Assembly: GCF_035958815.1 (NCBI RefSeq)
Contig: NZ_CP108383.1
Span: 744,001-808,000, forward strand
Source of the DNA: Nocardia sp. NBC_01327
GTDB taxonomy: Bacteria > Actinomycetota > Actinomycetes > Mycobacteriales > Mycobacteriaceae
Length of the DNA: 64,000 bases
Reading direction: 5' to 3'
This document shows, in pieces, positions 17,352 through 25,949 of the stretch. Under the pieces are notes generated by a model. The model had not been told where the DNA came from. It was given only the letters and a program-made list of their open reading frames with translations, and did no database searches. Each line of letters starts with the position of its first letter. Position 1 is the first letter of the stretch. The position numbers and the translations under genes were made by a program.

Positions 17352-18080
17352 CTACCTAGCGGTGCCGCGATCGCGTTCGGCCAGAACGATTTGCACCGCG
17401 AGCACGATCAGCCACAGCGACATGGCGCCCACCTGGATGCGCTGCGCGATCCCGAGACCGTAATTACCGGGCAGATTGTCGGCGATCATCATCCACGCCG
17501 TCACCACCGCGCCGACGATCAGAATCCACAGCCCGGTATGCCGCAGGATCGGCCAGCGCCGGTATTTGAACGCCGCCACACTGAACGCCACCATCGCGAT
17601 ATAGATCGAGAACACCGCCAGCGTGCTGGTGAGCGCGTGGATCTGATGCAACTGCGGGAAGAGCCCGGTATCGGAATACACGTGCTTGTTCGGATCCGGT
17701 TGCGAGAGCGAGAATTGCGCGTCCGCGATGGTCGAGATGCCGAAGCACATGAGCGCTATCCAGCCGATGTTCGAATACCGGCGGCGCGAGAACAACAGCA
17801 GCCCGCTGATGCCGGCCACCGCCAGCATGGTGCCCGATACGGTATCGCCGGTGGTGAACACCCAGCGGAACGGTGCGCCCTTCTCGGCGAGCTGACTCAG
17901 GAAGGTATTGGTCGGATCGCTGGGGATGGGTAGGAGGAACTCCAGCACCCAGGAGGAGTAGCCGAGCCCCGCGAGGGCGATCAGGAGGGCGATCAACCAG
18001 CGGAGAATCCGCTTCCAGCGCGGCGTGGGCGGCGACTCGTCCGGAGTCGCTTCCGCCTGGTGCTGCTGTGTTGGCATCAT
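17352..18080 (-). CDS. DUF998-family membrane protein
   Basis: A 242-residue integral membrane protein with about six hydrophobic segments (ILRWLIALLIALAGLGY, then GTMLAVAGISGLLLF, and four more) and a short hydrophilic N-terminus (MMPTQQHQAEATPDE). The 348-residue open frame extends upstream into Arg/Gly-rich translation without coding character, so the start is placed at ATG 18080. No catalytic motif is seen. The family has no settled role. Confidence 0.72.
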   Translation of the reverse strand: MMPTQQHQAEATPDESPPTPRWKRILRWLIALLIALAGLGYSSWVLEFLLPIPSDPTNTFLSQLAEKGAPFRWVFTTGDTVSGTMLAVAGISGLLLFSRRRYSNIGWIALMCFGISTIADAQFSLSQPDPNKHVYSDTGLFPQLHQIHALTSTLAVFSIYIAMVAFSVAAFKYRRWPILRHTGLWILIVGAVVTAWMMIADNLPGNYGLGIAQRIQVGAMSLWLIVLAVQIVLAERDRGTAR

Positions 18081-18187
18081 CGCCGTACTCGCTTTCGCCG
18101 GCCTCGCTCGCTCTCGCAGTGCAGCTGTCCGGACTGGTCGGACGGTCCGGTGATCAGTCCATTGTCGCGCATCAGCTCGGTCGATCC

Positions 18188-18613
18188 TCACGCCGTCCGC
18201 ATCAAACTTCGCATCACCAGGTCGGCAGCCGAATCGGGCGATTCGTGCTCCCAGACCCGCACCACCGTCCATCCCGCCTGCGCCAACCGCGCATCGGTAT
18301 CCCGATCCCGTGCCACATTCCCGGCCAATTTCTCCGCCCACCACTGCGCATTGTTCTTCGGCGATGTGGCGTGTTCGGGGCAGCTGTGCCAGAAACACCC
18401 GTCCACGTACACCGCCACCTTCCGCCGCGGAAAAACGATGTCGGCCCGCCTGCGCAGCTTCGGCAGGGGCGCCCTGTCAATGAAGAACCGCGCACCCCGC
18501 CTGTGCAATTCCCGGCGCAGCGCCAATTCCGGCGCGGTATTCACCCTGCGCTGCTTCGCCATCCGGGCACTGGTCGCCGCATCGGTGGCGGGGCGCTGGG
18601 CGGAGGAGTTCAC
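18188..18613 (-). CDS. vsr: Very short patch repair endonuclease Vsr
   Basis: A 141-residue nuclease that nicks 5' of T in T:G mismatches arising by deamination of 5-methylcytosine. The fold motifs are conserved: MAKQRRVNTAPELALRRELH, the active-site Asp in RRADIVFPRRKVAVYVDG, the zinc/His segment CFWHSCPEH, and NAQWWAEKLAGN. It lies 79 nt downstream of the cytosine methyltransferase gene, the classical arrangement. Residues at the catalytic positions are intact. Confidence 0.93.
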   Translation of the reverse strand: MNSSAQRPATDAATSARMAKQRRVNTAPELALRRELHRRGARFFIDRAPLPKLRRRADIVFPRRKVAVYVDGCFWHSCPEHATSPKNNAQWWAEKLAGNVARDRDTDARLAQAGWTVVRVWEHESPDSAADLVMRSLMRTA

Positions 18614-18692
18614 CTTTACGGCTTACCACCGTGTTCGCGAACGGGCATTGCCCCCGGTGGGGAGTAACTTCAGGGGCTCCGGTGGGAGGGCG

Positions 18693-19850
18693 TCAGGCGG
18701 CCTCGCGCGGAAAGCCGCCCATGCGGTCGAGGTGGTTCTCCATATCCTCGAGGAAGCCCGGCGGAAAGCGCAGTGTGCCCATGCTGGTGCGGCGCAGGAA
18801 TCCGGCGGTGGCGCGGGCGGACAGCAGGCGGACGTCATCGAGGAACCAGCGCAGATCCTCGTACGGCGCGTGAACGGGCCAGGTGGACACCGGAACTCGA
18901 TAGACCACACCGTCGCGGCCCCAGGCGGCGGCGGGCCAGGCGCGCCGGGTGTGCGGTTCGCCCTCCTCGAAGGGGTCGTCGACGGCCTCGGCGAGGCGGC
19001 CGCCGACCCAGGAAGCCATGCGCACGCTCACCGCATTGCCGACCAGCTTCCAGCGATGGCCCGGCCGCACACCCGGAACGTCGAGAGCCGGTGTGGTCCA
19101 ATCCCGGTCGAAGCCCTGCAGGCGTTCGGCATCGGTGATGCCGGGCGTGACGATCTCACCGGAGGGCAGGCGCACCGCCGGGGGACTGGCGATGCCCAGG
19201 GCCGAACCGCCCTTCACGGTCGGCACCGCGTTCACCGCCCAGCCCAGGCCGCGGGTGCCCTCGGTCCAGTAGAAGCCGCACGGATCATGATCGGGATCGC
19301 CGACCGTGCGCGGTCCGGCATCGGCGCCGAACAGCACCGGTCGCGGATCCTCGGTGCGCGAGGCCAGCATGAGCACCCGCTGGCGGCGCTGCGGCAGCCC
19401 GAACGCCTGCGCGTCGACCACCCGGTATGCCCACAGGTAGCCGAGCTCCTCCAGCGCGCTCGTAATGTGCCGCATGGCCGCCCCGCCGCCGAGCTGCAGC
19501 ATGAACGGCACGTTCTCCATCAGCAGCCAGCGGGGGCCGCGTTTGCGCCGCACCAGCCGGAACACCTCGTCCACCAAACCTGAACGGGCCCCGGTGATTC
19601 CGGCTGTCCGGCCCGCCTGCGACAGGTCCTGGCACGGGAATCCGGCCGCCACCAACTCCGTCCCCGAGGGCAGTGACCGCAAGCGCTTCACATCCGAATG
19701 CAATTCGACATCGGGAAAGTGCGCCGCCAGCACCCCCTGCGCGCCCGCATCGATCTCACACAGCAATTCGCTGCGCCACCCGTGCGCCGAAAGTCCGAGC
19801 TCCAGCCCGCCGATCCCGGCGAACAGCCCGACCATCCGCGCGCCAGTCAC
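18693..19850 (-). CDS. DNA (cytosine-5)-methyltransferase (Dcm type)
   Basis: A C5-cytosine methyltransferase of 385 residues. Motif I is GLFAGIGGLELG, motif IV is GFPCQDLSQAG with the catalytic Cys near residue 72, motif VI contains ENV, motif VIII is QRRQRVLM, and motif X is VGNAVSVRM. Beyond motif X lies an extra C-terminal segment of roughly 90 residues (VYRVPVSTWPVHAPYEDL...), unusual for short Dcm enzymes. GTG 19850 is preferred because AAAGGA lies 6 nt upstream; a TTG at 19880 is the alternative. It is followed by vsr. No restriction endonuclease gene is visible. Confidence 0.92.
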   Translation of the reverse strand: MTGARMVGLFAGIGGLELGLSAHGWRSELLCEIDAGAQGVLAAHFPDVELHSDVKRLRSLPSGTELVAAGFPCQDLSQAGRTAGITGARSGLVDEVFRLVRRKRGPRWLLMENVPFMLQLGGGAAMRHITSALEELGYLWAYRVVDAQAFGLPQRRQRVLMLASRTEDPRPVLFGADAGPRTVGDPDHDPCGFYWTEGTRGLGWAVNAVPTVKGGSALGIASPPAVRLPSGEIVTPGITDAERLQGFDRDWTTPALDVPGVRPGHRWKLVGNAVSVRMASWVGGRLAEAVDDPFEEGEPHTRRAWPAAAWGRDGVVYRVPVSTWPVHAPYEDLRWFLDDVRLLSARATAGFLRRTSMGTLRFPPGFLEDMENHLDRMGGFPREAA

Positions 19851-20275
19851 ACCGATTCCTTTCAACCACGAGTTCCCCAAACACCCGCGACTACGTTACT
19901 CGAGTCCCGCGAACCCACCCACGTTCAACACCGGGCATAACCGGCGAGCTAGCACGCTGAGCCCCGCCGACCGGGCAATCACGCCCGCGACACGCCGATA
20001 AACCTGCAAGCGGCCCGCGCGGCCCACAGTGCTTCCGCCCGCAACGGAACTGCTCACGCGAAGATCGCGGTGAGCACCTGGGCGGTGACCGCGCGACGAG
20101 GTCGCCGACCAGCAAGAAGGTGGCAGCGCAGGGCGGTGAGGATCGGATGCCTGATGACCCGGGCACTGTGATGACATCGCCCCGGAGGCGCGTCGGCTGG
20201 TGCCTGCCCGCGCAGTTGCGGGCGCGTGGCCGCGTGGGTCGCGGGGCCGGAACGCGCTGCACGTACGGTTATAGC
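19851..20275. other. 425-bp gap without a supported gene
   Basis: Frames on both strands give Arg/Pro/Ala-rich translations typical of non-coding high-GC DNA. A stretch of about 34 codons on the minus strand ending near 20054 (RHPILTALRCHLLAG...) could be a remnant, possibly of a gene linked to the methyltransferase, but it has no start or family match. Promoters for the divergent dcm and glycolipid-binding genes must lie here. Confidence 0.5.
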
Positions 20276-20878
20276 GTGACGGAGAGTGGGAGCGAGGACT
20301 CTAGACCGGCGGTGTCGAAGTGGCCGTCGATACTGACCTGGCGTGCGCACAATTCGTCGCGCATGGAGTCGGCGCGGGTGGTGCTCAGCGGCAATCGGAT
20401 TCGCGCGGCGGGGCGCATCATTGCCGGCGAGTGCGCGGATCATCCGGCATTCAGCGCGTCATACGACCTGGTCACCGATGAGAACGGGGTGACGCGGCGG
20501 CTGTCGCTGCGCAGCACCCTGGCCACCGGCGAACGGCATGCCTCCATTGCCCGGGACGAAGAGAACTACTGGCTGATCGACGCCGGCGGCACCCACGTGC
20601 GCTCCACCTTCGGCGGCGCCCTCGACGTCGACGTGGTGCTGAGCCCCTTCTTCAACACCCTGCCCATCCGCCGCTACGGCCTGGCGCACGCCAGCGGGGA
20701 CGTCACCGTTCCGGTCGTCTACGTCCGCCTCCCCGACCTGCTCGTGCAGGAGGCCAGCGTCACCTACAGCAGCGGAGCCGACGGCATCCACGTCCTCTCA
20801 CCGGTCTCCACCGCCACCGTCACGGTCGACGACGACGGCTTCCTCCTCGATTACCCGGGCCTCGCCGAACGCATCTGA
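20276..20878 (+). CDS. Putative glycolipid-binding protein (DUF1089/PA1994-like)
   Basis: A 200-residue protein whose central part (LTWRAHNSSRMESARVVL, then FSASYDLVTDENGVTRRLSL, then GGALDVDVVLSPFFNTLPIRRYGL) follows the putative glycolipid-binding family, a beta-barrel related to the LolA/LppX fold. No signal peptide is seen, so it is probably cytoplasmic. GTG 20276 (VTESGSEDSRP) is the likely start: no ribosome site is present and TACGGTTATAGC lies just upstream, compatible with a leaderless mRNA. The ligand is unknown. Confidence 0.78.
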   Translation: MTESGSEDSRPAVSKWPSILTWRAHNSSRMESARVVLSGNRIRAAGRIIAGECADHPAFSASYDLVTDENGVTRRLSLRSTLATGERHASIARDEENYWLIDAGGTHVRSTFGGALDVDVVLSPFFNTLPIRRYGLAHASGDVTVPVVYVRLPDLLVQEASVTYSSGADGIHVLSPVSTATVTVDDDGFLLDYPGLAERI

Positions 20879-20886
20879 TCAACCGT

Positions 20887-20974
20887 GTCACCCGGCGCGT
20901 TTGTGGCCGGGATCCACCGCGACGGGCTGATCAGCGCCCGGTGTTCATTCCAGCCACAAACGCACCGGGATGAC
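20887..20974. repeat. Palindromic repeat element, copy A
   Basis: Left arm begins GTCACCCGGCGCGTTTGT and continues GGCCGGGATCCAC; the right arm is a near complement ending CACCGGGATGAC. The spacer is about 27 nt. It lies between convergent genes and can form a long hairpin, so it may double as a terminator. Related copies are at 32.26, 53.57 and 61.23 kb. Confidence 0.75.
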
Positions 20975-21002
20975 GGGGTGGGGCACGGGATGACGGGGTC
21001 GG

Positions 21003-21953
21003 TCAGGCGAGGGATTCGATTACTCCGCCACGGCGGCCGGCGTCGGCGAGCCGGGCGAGCCAATCCTGGTCTCCGGGGCGGATTTCGGTGATGGCCCAGC
21101 GCTCGTTGTCGTCGAAGTCGACTCGGGCGTCGTGGCCCGCATCGGCGAGCCGGCCGATGGTGCCACCGGTTCGGAGGGTGTCGCGGGCGCCCTCGAGGAC
21201 GCGCAGGGCGTCTTCCAGGACCTCCAGCAGGGCGGCCGAATTGGGGTCGCAGATGGCGCGGACCAGGTCGGGTGCGGTGGCGGCGACGCGGGTGCCGTCG
21301 CGGAAGGAGCCCGCCGCCAGGCCGAGCGCCAGCGGTCCGCCGCCGCCACCCTGGATGGCGAGGGCCTCCGCGAACACGTGCGGCAGATGCGAGATGCGCG
21401 CGACCGCCCGGTCGTGTTCCGCGCTGAGCACGGGCACCACCACGGATCCGCAGTCCAGCGCCAGCCGCGCCACCCGCTCCCAGGCGCTCGCGTGGGTGCC
21501 CGGATCCACGCTCACCGCCCAGGCGGCCCGCTGGAACAGGTCGGGAGTGGATGCGGCCCAACCGGACTCGCTGGTCCCCGCCATCGGATGCCCGCCCACG
21601 TACCGCCCGGCCAGCTCGTGCCGTCGCACGGCTTCCGCGACCGGAGCCTTCACACTCACCACATCGGTGAGCGCGCAGTCCGGCGCGAAGGACTTCACAT
21701 CCGACAGGATGGTGTCCAGCGCGGGCATGGGCACCCCCACCACGATGAGCGCGTCGGTCTCGGCGGCACGCCGCAGCACCGGTTCGATAGCGCTGGTCAC
21801 ATCGAAGTCGTCGGCCCGGGCGGCCTTCGCGCCCGCCTCCGACCGGTTGTACCCCCACACGTCGTAACCGGCCGCGGCGGCGGCGCGCAGCACCGATCCG
21901 CCGATCAACCCGGCGCCGAGGACACAGACAGCTGTTTGCGAATGGCCGCTCAT
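21003..21953 (-). CDS. tyrA: Prephenate dehydrogenase
   Basis: NAD(P)-dependent enzyme of tyrosine synthesis converting prephenate to 4-hydroxyphenylpyruvate. The Rossmann motif is GAGLIGGSVL at the N-terminus, and the substrate region is GGHPMAGTSESG (about residues 118-129), with the catalytic His within it. The C-terminal part is the helical dimerisation domain. The protein has 316 residues and no chorismate mutase or ACT domain is visible. ATG 21953 is used; the longer frame to 22235 overlaps the divergent gene. It corresponds to Rv3754, next to the tadA pair as in M. tuberculosis. Confidence 0.92.
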   Translation of the reverse strand: MSGHSQTAVCVLGAGLIGGSVLRAAAAAGYDVWGYNRSEAGAKAARADDFDVTSAIEPVLRRAAETDALIVVGVPMPALDTILSDVKSFAPDCALTDVVSVKAPVAEAVRRHELAGRYVGGHPMAGTSESGWAASTPDLFQRAAWAVSVDPGTHASAWERVARLALDCGSVVVPVLSAEHDRAVARISHLPHVFAEALAIQGGGGGPLALGLAAGSFRDGTRVAATAPDLVRAICDPNSAALLEVLEDALRVLEGARDTLRTGGTIGRLADAGHDARVDFDDNERWAITEIRPGDQDWLARLADAGRRGGVIESLA

Positions 21954-22011
21954 GCCATCAGATTCGCATACGACTTCAACATTTACCCCGAAGCGGACTA
22001 CCGTTGCGCCC

Positions 22012-22551
22012 ATGGCAGCACAGCGCTCGAGCACGAACAGGGCGGCGTCGGATGAGTACGACGACGTGGAAGGGTTCGCAGTGGCGGTTGTCCGCGAAGA
22101 AGCCGACTGGAAATGCACTCCGCTGAGTGCGGAGGCCCTCTCCAGTCTGTCCGCGGCCGAGGCCGAATTGCGTGAGCTGCGAGCTTCCGGCGCCGTTTTC
22201 GGTCTGCTCGATATCGACGACGAGTTCTTCATCATCCTCCGTCCGGGCCCGACCGGCAGCAGAATCCTCCTCTCGGATGCGACTGCCGCCGTCGACTACG
22301 ACATCGCCGCCGATGTGCTCGAGGAATTGAACGTCGAGATTCCGGATATCGATCCGGACGATCTCGACGACGTCGAGCCCTGGGAAGAGGGTGACCTGGG
22401 CGTTCTCTCCGACCTCGGCCTCCCCGAACCGGTCCTCAGCGTCATCCTGGCCGAAACCGACCTCTATCCCGACGAACAGCTCGGCATGATCGCCCAGCGA
22501 CTCGGCTTCGCCAATGAGTTCTCGGCGGTGCTCGACAAACTCCCACGCTGA
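22012..22551 (+). CDS. tRNA adenosine deaminase-associated protein
   Basis: A 179-residue acidic protein (stretches such as DIDPDDLDDVEPWEEGDLG) that in actinobacteria stands directly upstream of tadA. It corresponds to Rv3753c. The N-terminal half is a compact alpha/beta domain (FAVAVVREEADWKCTPL..FGLLDIDDEFFIILRP). No biochemical role is established; partnership with TadA is inferred from constant adjacency. It ends 11 nt before the tadA ATG. ATG 22012 is chosen over the upstream ATG 21952, which overlaps tyrA. Confidence 0.85.
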   Translation: MAAQRSSTNRAASDEYDDVEGFAVAVVREEADWKCTPLSAEALSSLSAAEAELRELRASGAVFGLLDIDDEFFIILRPGPTGSRILLSDATAAVDYDIAADVLEELNVEIPDIDPDDLDDVEPWEEGDLGVLSDLGLPEPVLSVILAETDLYPDEQLGMIAQRLGFANEFSAVLDKLPR

Positions 22552-22562
22552 TCCCGGCCGGG

Positions 22563-23126
22563 ATGAGCCGTCACAACGCGTCCACCGGCGCTACCGGGCC
22601 CTCGCGGCCGGGTAGCGCCGTATCGCTGTCCGGGGCAGACTCCGGCCTGGTCTCCGGCGCGGACTCCGCGCTGCTGTCCGATGAGGCGATGATCCGCGCC
22701 GCCATCGAGGCCGCACAGCTCGCCGACCCCCGCGATGTCCCCGTCGGCGCGGTGGTCTTCGACAGCTCCGGCCGCGAACTGGCCCGCGCCGCCAATGCCC
22801 GCGAGGCCCTCGGCGATCCGACCGCACACGCCGAGGTCCTCGCCCTGCGCGCGGCCGCCCAGGTCATGGGCGACGGCTGGCGCCTGGAGCACGCGACCCT
22901 CGCCGTCACCCTGGAACCGTGCACCATGTGCGCCGGCGCCCTGGTCCTGTCCCGCGTGGGCAAACTCGTCTTCGGCGCCTGGGAACCGAAAACCGGTGCC
23001 GTCGGCTCACTCTGGGACGTGGTCCGTGACCGACGTCTCAATCACCGCCCCCAGGTCCGCGGCGGCGTCCTCGAATCCGACTGCGCCGCACTCCTCGACA
23101 CTTTCTTCCGCACCCAGCGCCCCTGA
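22563..23126 (+). CDS. tadA: tRNA(adenine34) deaminase
   Basis: Zinc deaminase that turns A34 of tRNA-Arg(ACG) into inosine; its substrate tRNA is encoded at 15.66 kb. The zinc-site motifs are HAEV (near residue 90) and PCTMC (near 119-123), with the catalytic Glu in HAE. Compared with E. coli TadA there is an N-terminal extension of about 40 low-complexity residues (SGADSGLVSGADSALLS), so a start further inside is possible. A Ser tRNA gene follows at 23181. Confidence 0.94.
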   Translation: MSRHNASTGATGPSRPGSAVSLSGADSGLVSGADSALLSDEAMIRAAIEAAQLADPRDVPVGAVVFDSSGRELARAANAREALGDPTAHAEVLALRAAAQVMGDGWRLEHATLAVTLEPCTMCAGALVLSRVGKLVFGAWEPKTGAVGSLWDVVRDRRLNHRPQVRGGVLESDCAALLDTFFRTQRP

Positions 23127-23180
23127 CCCCCTCCCCGGCCGATTTCGGGATTGGGCGGGTGTTCCGGTAATGTCACCGGC

Positions 23181-23268
23181 GGTGGCGTGTCCGAGCGGCC
23201 TAAGGAGCACGCCTCGAAAGCGTGTGAGGGGTAACCCCCCTCCGAGGGTTCAAATCCCTCCGCCACCG
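23181..23268 (+). tRNA. tRNA-Ser(CGA)
   Basis: Acceptor GGTGGCG/CGCCACC, anticodon loop CTCGAAA (CGA), long variable arm, T-arm AGGGTTCAAATCCCT, discriminator G. Confidence 0.95.
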
Positions 23269-23274
23269 CTGAGA

Positions 23275-23311
23275 AGCCCCGCAACAGGGAAACCTGTTGC
23301 GGGGCTTTTTC
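23275..23311 (+). terminator. Rho-independent terminator of tRNA-Ser(CGA)
   Basis: A perfect 14-bp stem (AGCCCCGCAACAGG and complement) with a GAAA loop, followed by TTTTTC. Confidence 0.9.
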
Positions 23312-23395
23312 TTTGGAGTCGGCCGGACTCTCGAAAATCACCCGGAACGCATTCGGCCCCCACTCGCATCGAGTGGGGGCCGAATGGTGTGCGGG

Positions 23396-25726
23396 TCAGA
23401 CTGCGGCCGGTTCCTTGTCCAGCACCGGGGCGGAGCCCTTGAGGGCTGCGAGCTTGGTGCCCTCGACGTCGATGTCGGGGAGGATGCGGTCGAGCCACTT
23501 GGGGATCCACCAGGCCCACTTGCCGAGCAGGACCAGCAGGGACGGGATCAGGACCATGCGGACCACGAAGGCGTCGAGCAGGACGCCCGCGGCCATGGCG
23601 AAGCCCATGGACTTGGCCACCACGTTCGGGTCCAGCATGAAGGCGCTGAAGACCGAGATCATGATGACGGCGGCGGAGGTCACGACGCGGGCGCCGTGGT
23701 GGTACCCGCTGATCATGGCCTGCTTGGCGGATTTGCCGTGGACGTATTCCTCACGCATGCGGGTCACCAGGAAGACCTGGTAATCCATGGCGAGACCGAA
23801 TACCAAGCCGATCAACATAATTGGCAGGAACGACACCAGCGGATGCGGATCGACCAGGCCGAACTTGCCCTCCTGGAAGATGAGCACCGTCGCGCCGAAG
23901 GTCGCCGCCATGGAGAGCAGGAAGCCCAGCGCGGCGGTCAGCGGTACCAGGATCGACCGGAACACCAGCACCAGCAGCAGGAAGGCCGCGCCCGCCACGA
24001 TCGCCAGGTAGGGCACGATCTTGCTGAGCAGGCCCGCCGAGACATCGGCGTAGATCGCGGTCGTGCCGGTGATGCCGTATTCCATGCCGTAGCGGTTGTT
24101 GAATTCCGATTCGGCATTGCGGGCGTTCTTGACCAGATCCTTGGTGACCTTGTCGTTCGGCCCGGCCTTGGGCACGCCGGTGAAGAGCGCGGCCTCGCCG
24201 TCCTTGCTGGTCTGCGCGACGGTCAGGTAGTCCATGCCGTCGGCGTGGGCGACCTTGTCGCGCAGTGCATTCAGGGCTTCCGTGCGCTGATCGGCCGGCG
24301 TCTTGCTCATATCGACGGCGAACATCAGGGTGCCGTTGGAACCCTCACCGAAGCCGGCGGTCTGCAGTTCGTACGCCTTGTAGAGGTAGGTGTCCTTCGG
24401 CATGGAATCGCCGCCGGGCAGGCCCAGCTGCATACCGGCCGCGGGTGCGGCCAGCAGTCCGAGCAGGACCACCGAGATCGCGAGGGTCAGGGCCGGCGCC
24501 TTGCCGATGAGATTGGCGAAGCGCATGCCGTTGGTGACGGAGTTCTCGTCCTCGGGATCATGGCGTGCGACACCGGGCAGCTTCGGCTTGAACAGGAAGC
24601 GGCCGAAGGCGCCCATGAGCGCGGGCATCAGCGTGATGGCCACCAGAACGGCCATGAAGGCCGCGACAGCACCGAAAATACCCATGTAGGTGAGGAAGCT
24701 GACGCCGACGAAGCTCAGTCCGGCCAGCGCGATGATGACCGTCAGACCCGCGAAGATGACCGCGGATCCGGCGGTGCCGACCGCGGTGCCCGCCGCCTCT
24801 TCCGGCGAATTCGACACTGTCAGTTCATGTTTGTATCGCGAGACGATGAACATGGCGTAGTCGATGGACAGCGCCAGGCCGATCATCGAGGCCAGCACCG
24901 GCGTGAAGGTCGGCACGGTCAGCCAGTGGGTGCCGAACATGATGATGGAAATGGCGGTGCCCACACCGACGAGCGCGGTGAGAATCGGCACGAACGCCGC
25001 GACGACCGCGCCGAAGCCGACCATCATGACGACCAGTGCGACCGCGATGCCGATCATTTCCGAGCTGCCCGAGGAGCCGCCCGGATCCTGCGCGATGGAA
25101 CCGCTCATCTCGACGGTGAACCCGGCTGCGCGCGCATCATCGCCGATGGCGTACGCGGCGGTCCGGTTGTCGGCGGTGATATCCGCGAACTTCGCGATAT
25201 TGAACTTCGCCTTGACCATGGCGACCGAATCGGGCGCGGTCTTGTTCAGCACGTTCAGCGGTGCGCTACTGCAGGACCCGGAGAAGTCCGGGGAGTTGCG
25301 CACGGCCGGGTCGGCCGAGAGGCAGTCGATCTTGGACGCGTCGCCGATCTTCTTGGTGAGGTCGATCGGATCGGCCGCCGGCACCGACTTGTCGATGATG
25401 TCGAGCCCGTTGAGCTTGTCGACGAACGCCTGCAGTGTCTGCGCGTTCTTCGGGTCGGTGAGTTTCTCACCCGCCGGTGCGCCGATCACGTAGGTGCCGG
25501 TGACCGCATTGGGGTCGAAATCGTTCGAGGCGCCCGGGAAGTGCTTGTCGAGGATTTCGGTCGCCTTCTCGGAGGGCAGCCCGGGCATGGTGAAACTGTC
25601 CTGGAAGGGTTTGGCTAGGGAGCCGCCGACGCCGCCGATGAGGATCAGCGAGATCAGCCAGACACCGATAATGAGCCATTTTCGGCGGAAGGCGAACTTT
25701 CCCCACCGATAGAGGTAAACGGACAC
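23396..25726 (-). CDS. MMPL/RND-family transporter
   Basis: A 776-residue membrane protein with two repeats of transmembrane segments, each with a large extracytoplasmic loop, as in MmpL proteins. Proton-relay Asp-Tyr pairs are seen in the first (SIDYAMFIVSRYKHEL) and second (AMDYQVFLVTRMREEY) halves. Such proteins export lipids, siderophores or drugs with proton motive force. GTG 25726 is the start: CAGGAGAG lies 7 nt upstream, and the longer frame is not needed. It is divergent from a TetR regulator with a shared palindrome, so it is probably repressed by it. The substrate is unknown. Confidence 0.9.
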   Translation of the reverse strand: MSVYLYRWGKFAFRRKWLIIGVWLISLILIGGVGGSLAKPFQDSFTMPGLPSEKATEILDKHFPGASNDFDPNAVTGTYVIGAPAGEKLTDPKNAQTLQAFVDKLNGLDIIDKSVPAADPIDLTKKIGDASKIDCLSADPAVRNSPDFSGSCSSAPLNVLNKTAPDSVAMVKAKFNIAKFADITADNRTAAYAIGDDARAAGFTVEMSGSIAQDPGGSSGSSEMIGIAVALVVMMVGFGAVVAAFVPILTALVGVGTAISIIMFGTHWLTVPTFTPVLASMIGLALSIDYAMFIVSRYKHELTVSNSPEEAAGTAVGTAGSAVIFAGLTVIIALAGLSFVGVSFLTYMGIFGAVAAFMAVLVAITLMPALMGAFGRFLFKPKLPGVARHDPEDENSVTNGMRFANLIGKAPALTLAISVVLLGLLAAPAAGMQLGLPGGDSMPKDTYLYKAYELQTAGFGEGSNGTLMFAVDMSKTPADQRTEALNALRDKVAHADGMDYLTVAQTSKDGEAALFTGVPKAGPNDKVTKDLVKNARNAESEFNNRYGMEYGITGTTAIYADVSAGLLSKIVPYLAIVAGAAFLLLVLVFRSILVPLTAALGFLLSMAATFGATVLIFQEGKFGLVDPHPLVSFLPIMLIGLVFGLAMDYQVFLVTRMREEYVHGKSAKQAMISGYHHGARVVTSAAVIMISVFSAFMLDPNVVAKSMGFAMAAGVLLDAFVVRMVLIPSLLVLLGKWAWWIPKWLDRILPDIDVEGTKLAALKGSAPVLDKEPAAV

Positions 25727-25848
25727 GAGGACTCTCCTGGCGATGGTTTCGGGGCGACGGTTGTTGTGAAACTCCACAAGTGCGTGTGAGCGCGTAGACA
25801 GCCCTGCCGCGGGAGCTTTCAGCTCCTCGCCTTCACGTCATACTTCTG

Positions 25849-25864
25849 CCTACCGTGCGGTAGG
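25849..25864. promoter_or_regulatory. TetR-type operator palindrome
   Basis: CCTACCG-TG-CGGTAGG is a perfect 7+7-bp inverted repeat in the MMPL/tetR divergent region, about 120 nt from the MMPL start and 85 nt from the regulator start. It is the obvious binding site for the adjacent TetR protein. Confidence 0.72.
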
Positions 25865-25949
25865 TAGACTACCCAGGGACTAAGCGGAGGAACAACCTCG
25901 ACTTGATCGGCGTGACTCGCGCTGCGAGGCGTGGTGAGAGGATGGACCC

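Noticed and set aside
19891..20262. A 123-residue minus-strand frame in the gap upstream of dcm
   Set aside because: Pro/Arg-rich, no ribosome site, no recognisable domain; kept only as a possible remnant.
23297..25618. A 773-residue plus-strand frame opposite MMPL
   Set aside because: Its Arg/Gly/His/Asp-rich composition is a mirror of the MMPL coding strand.
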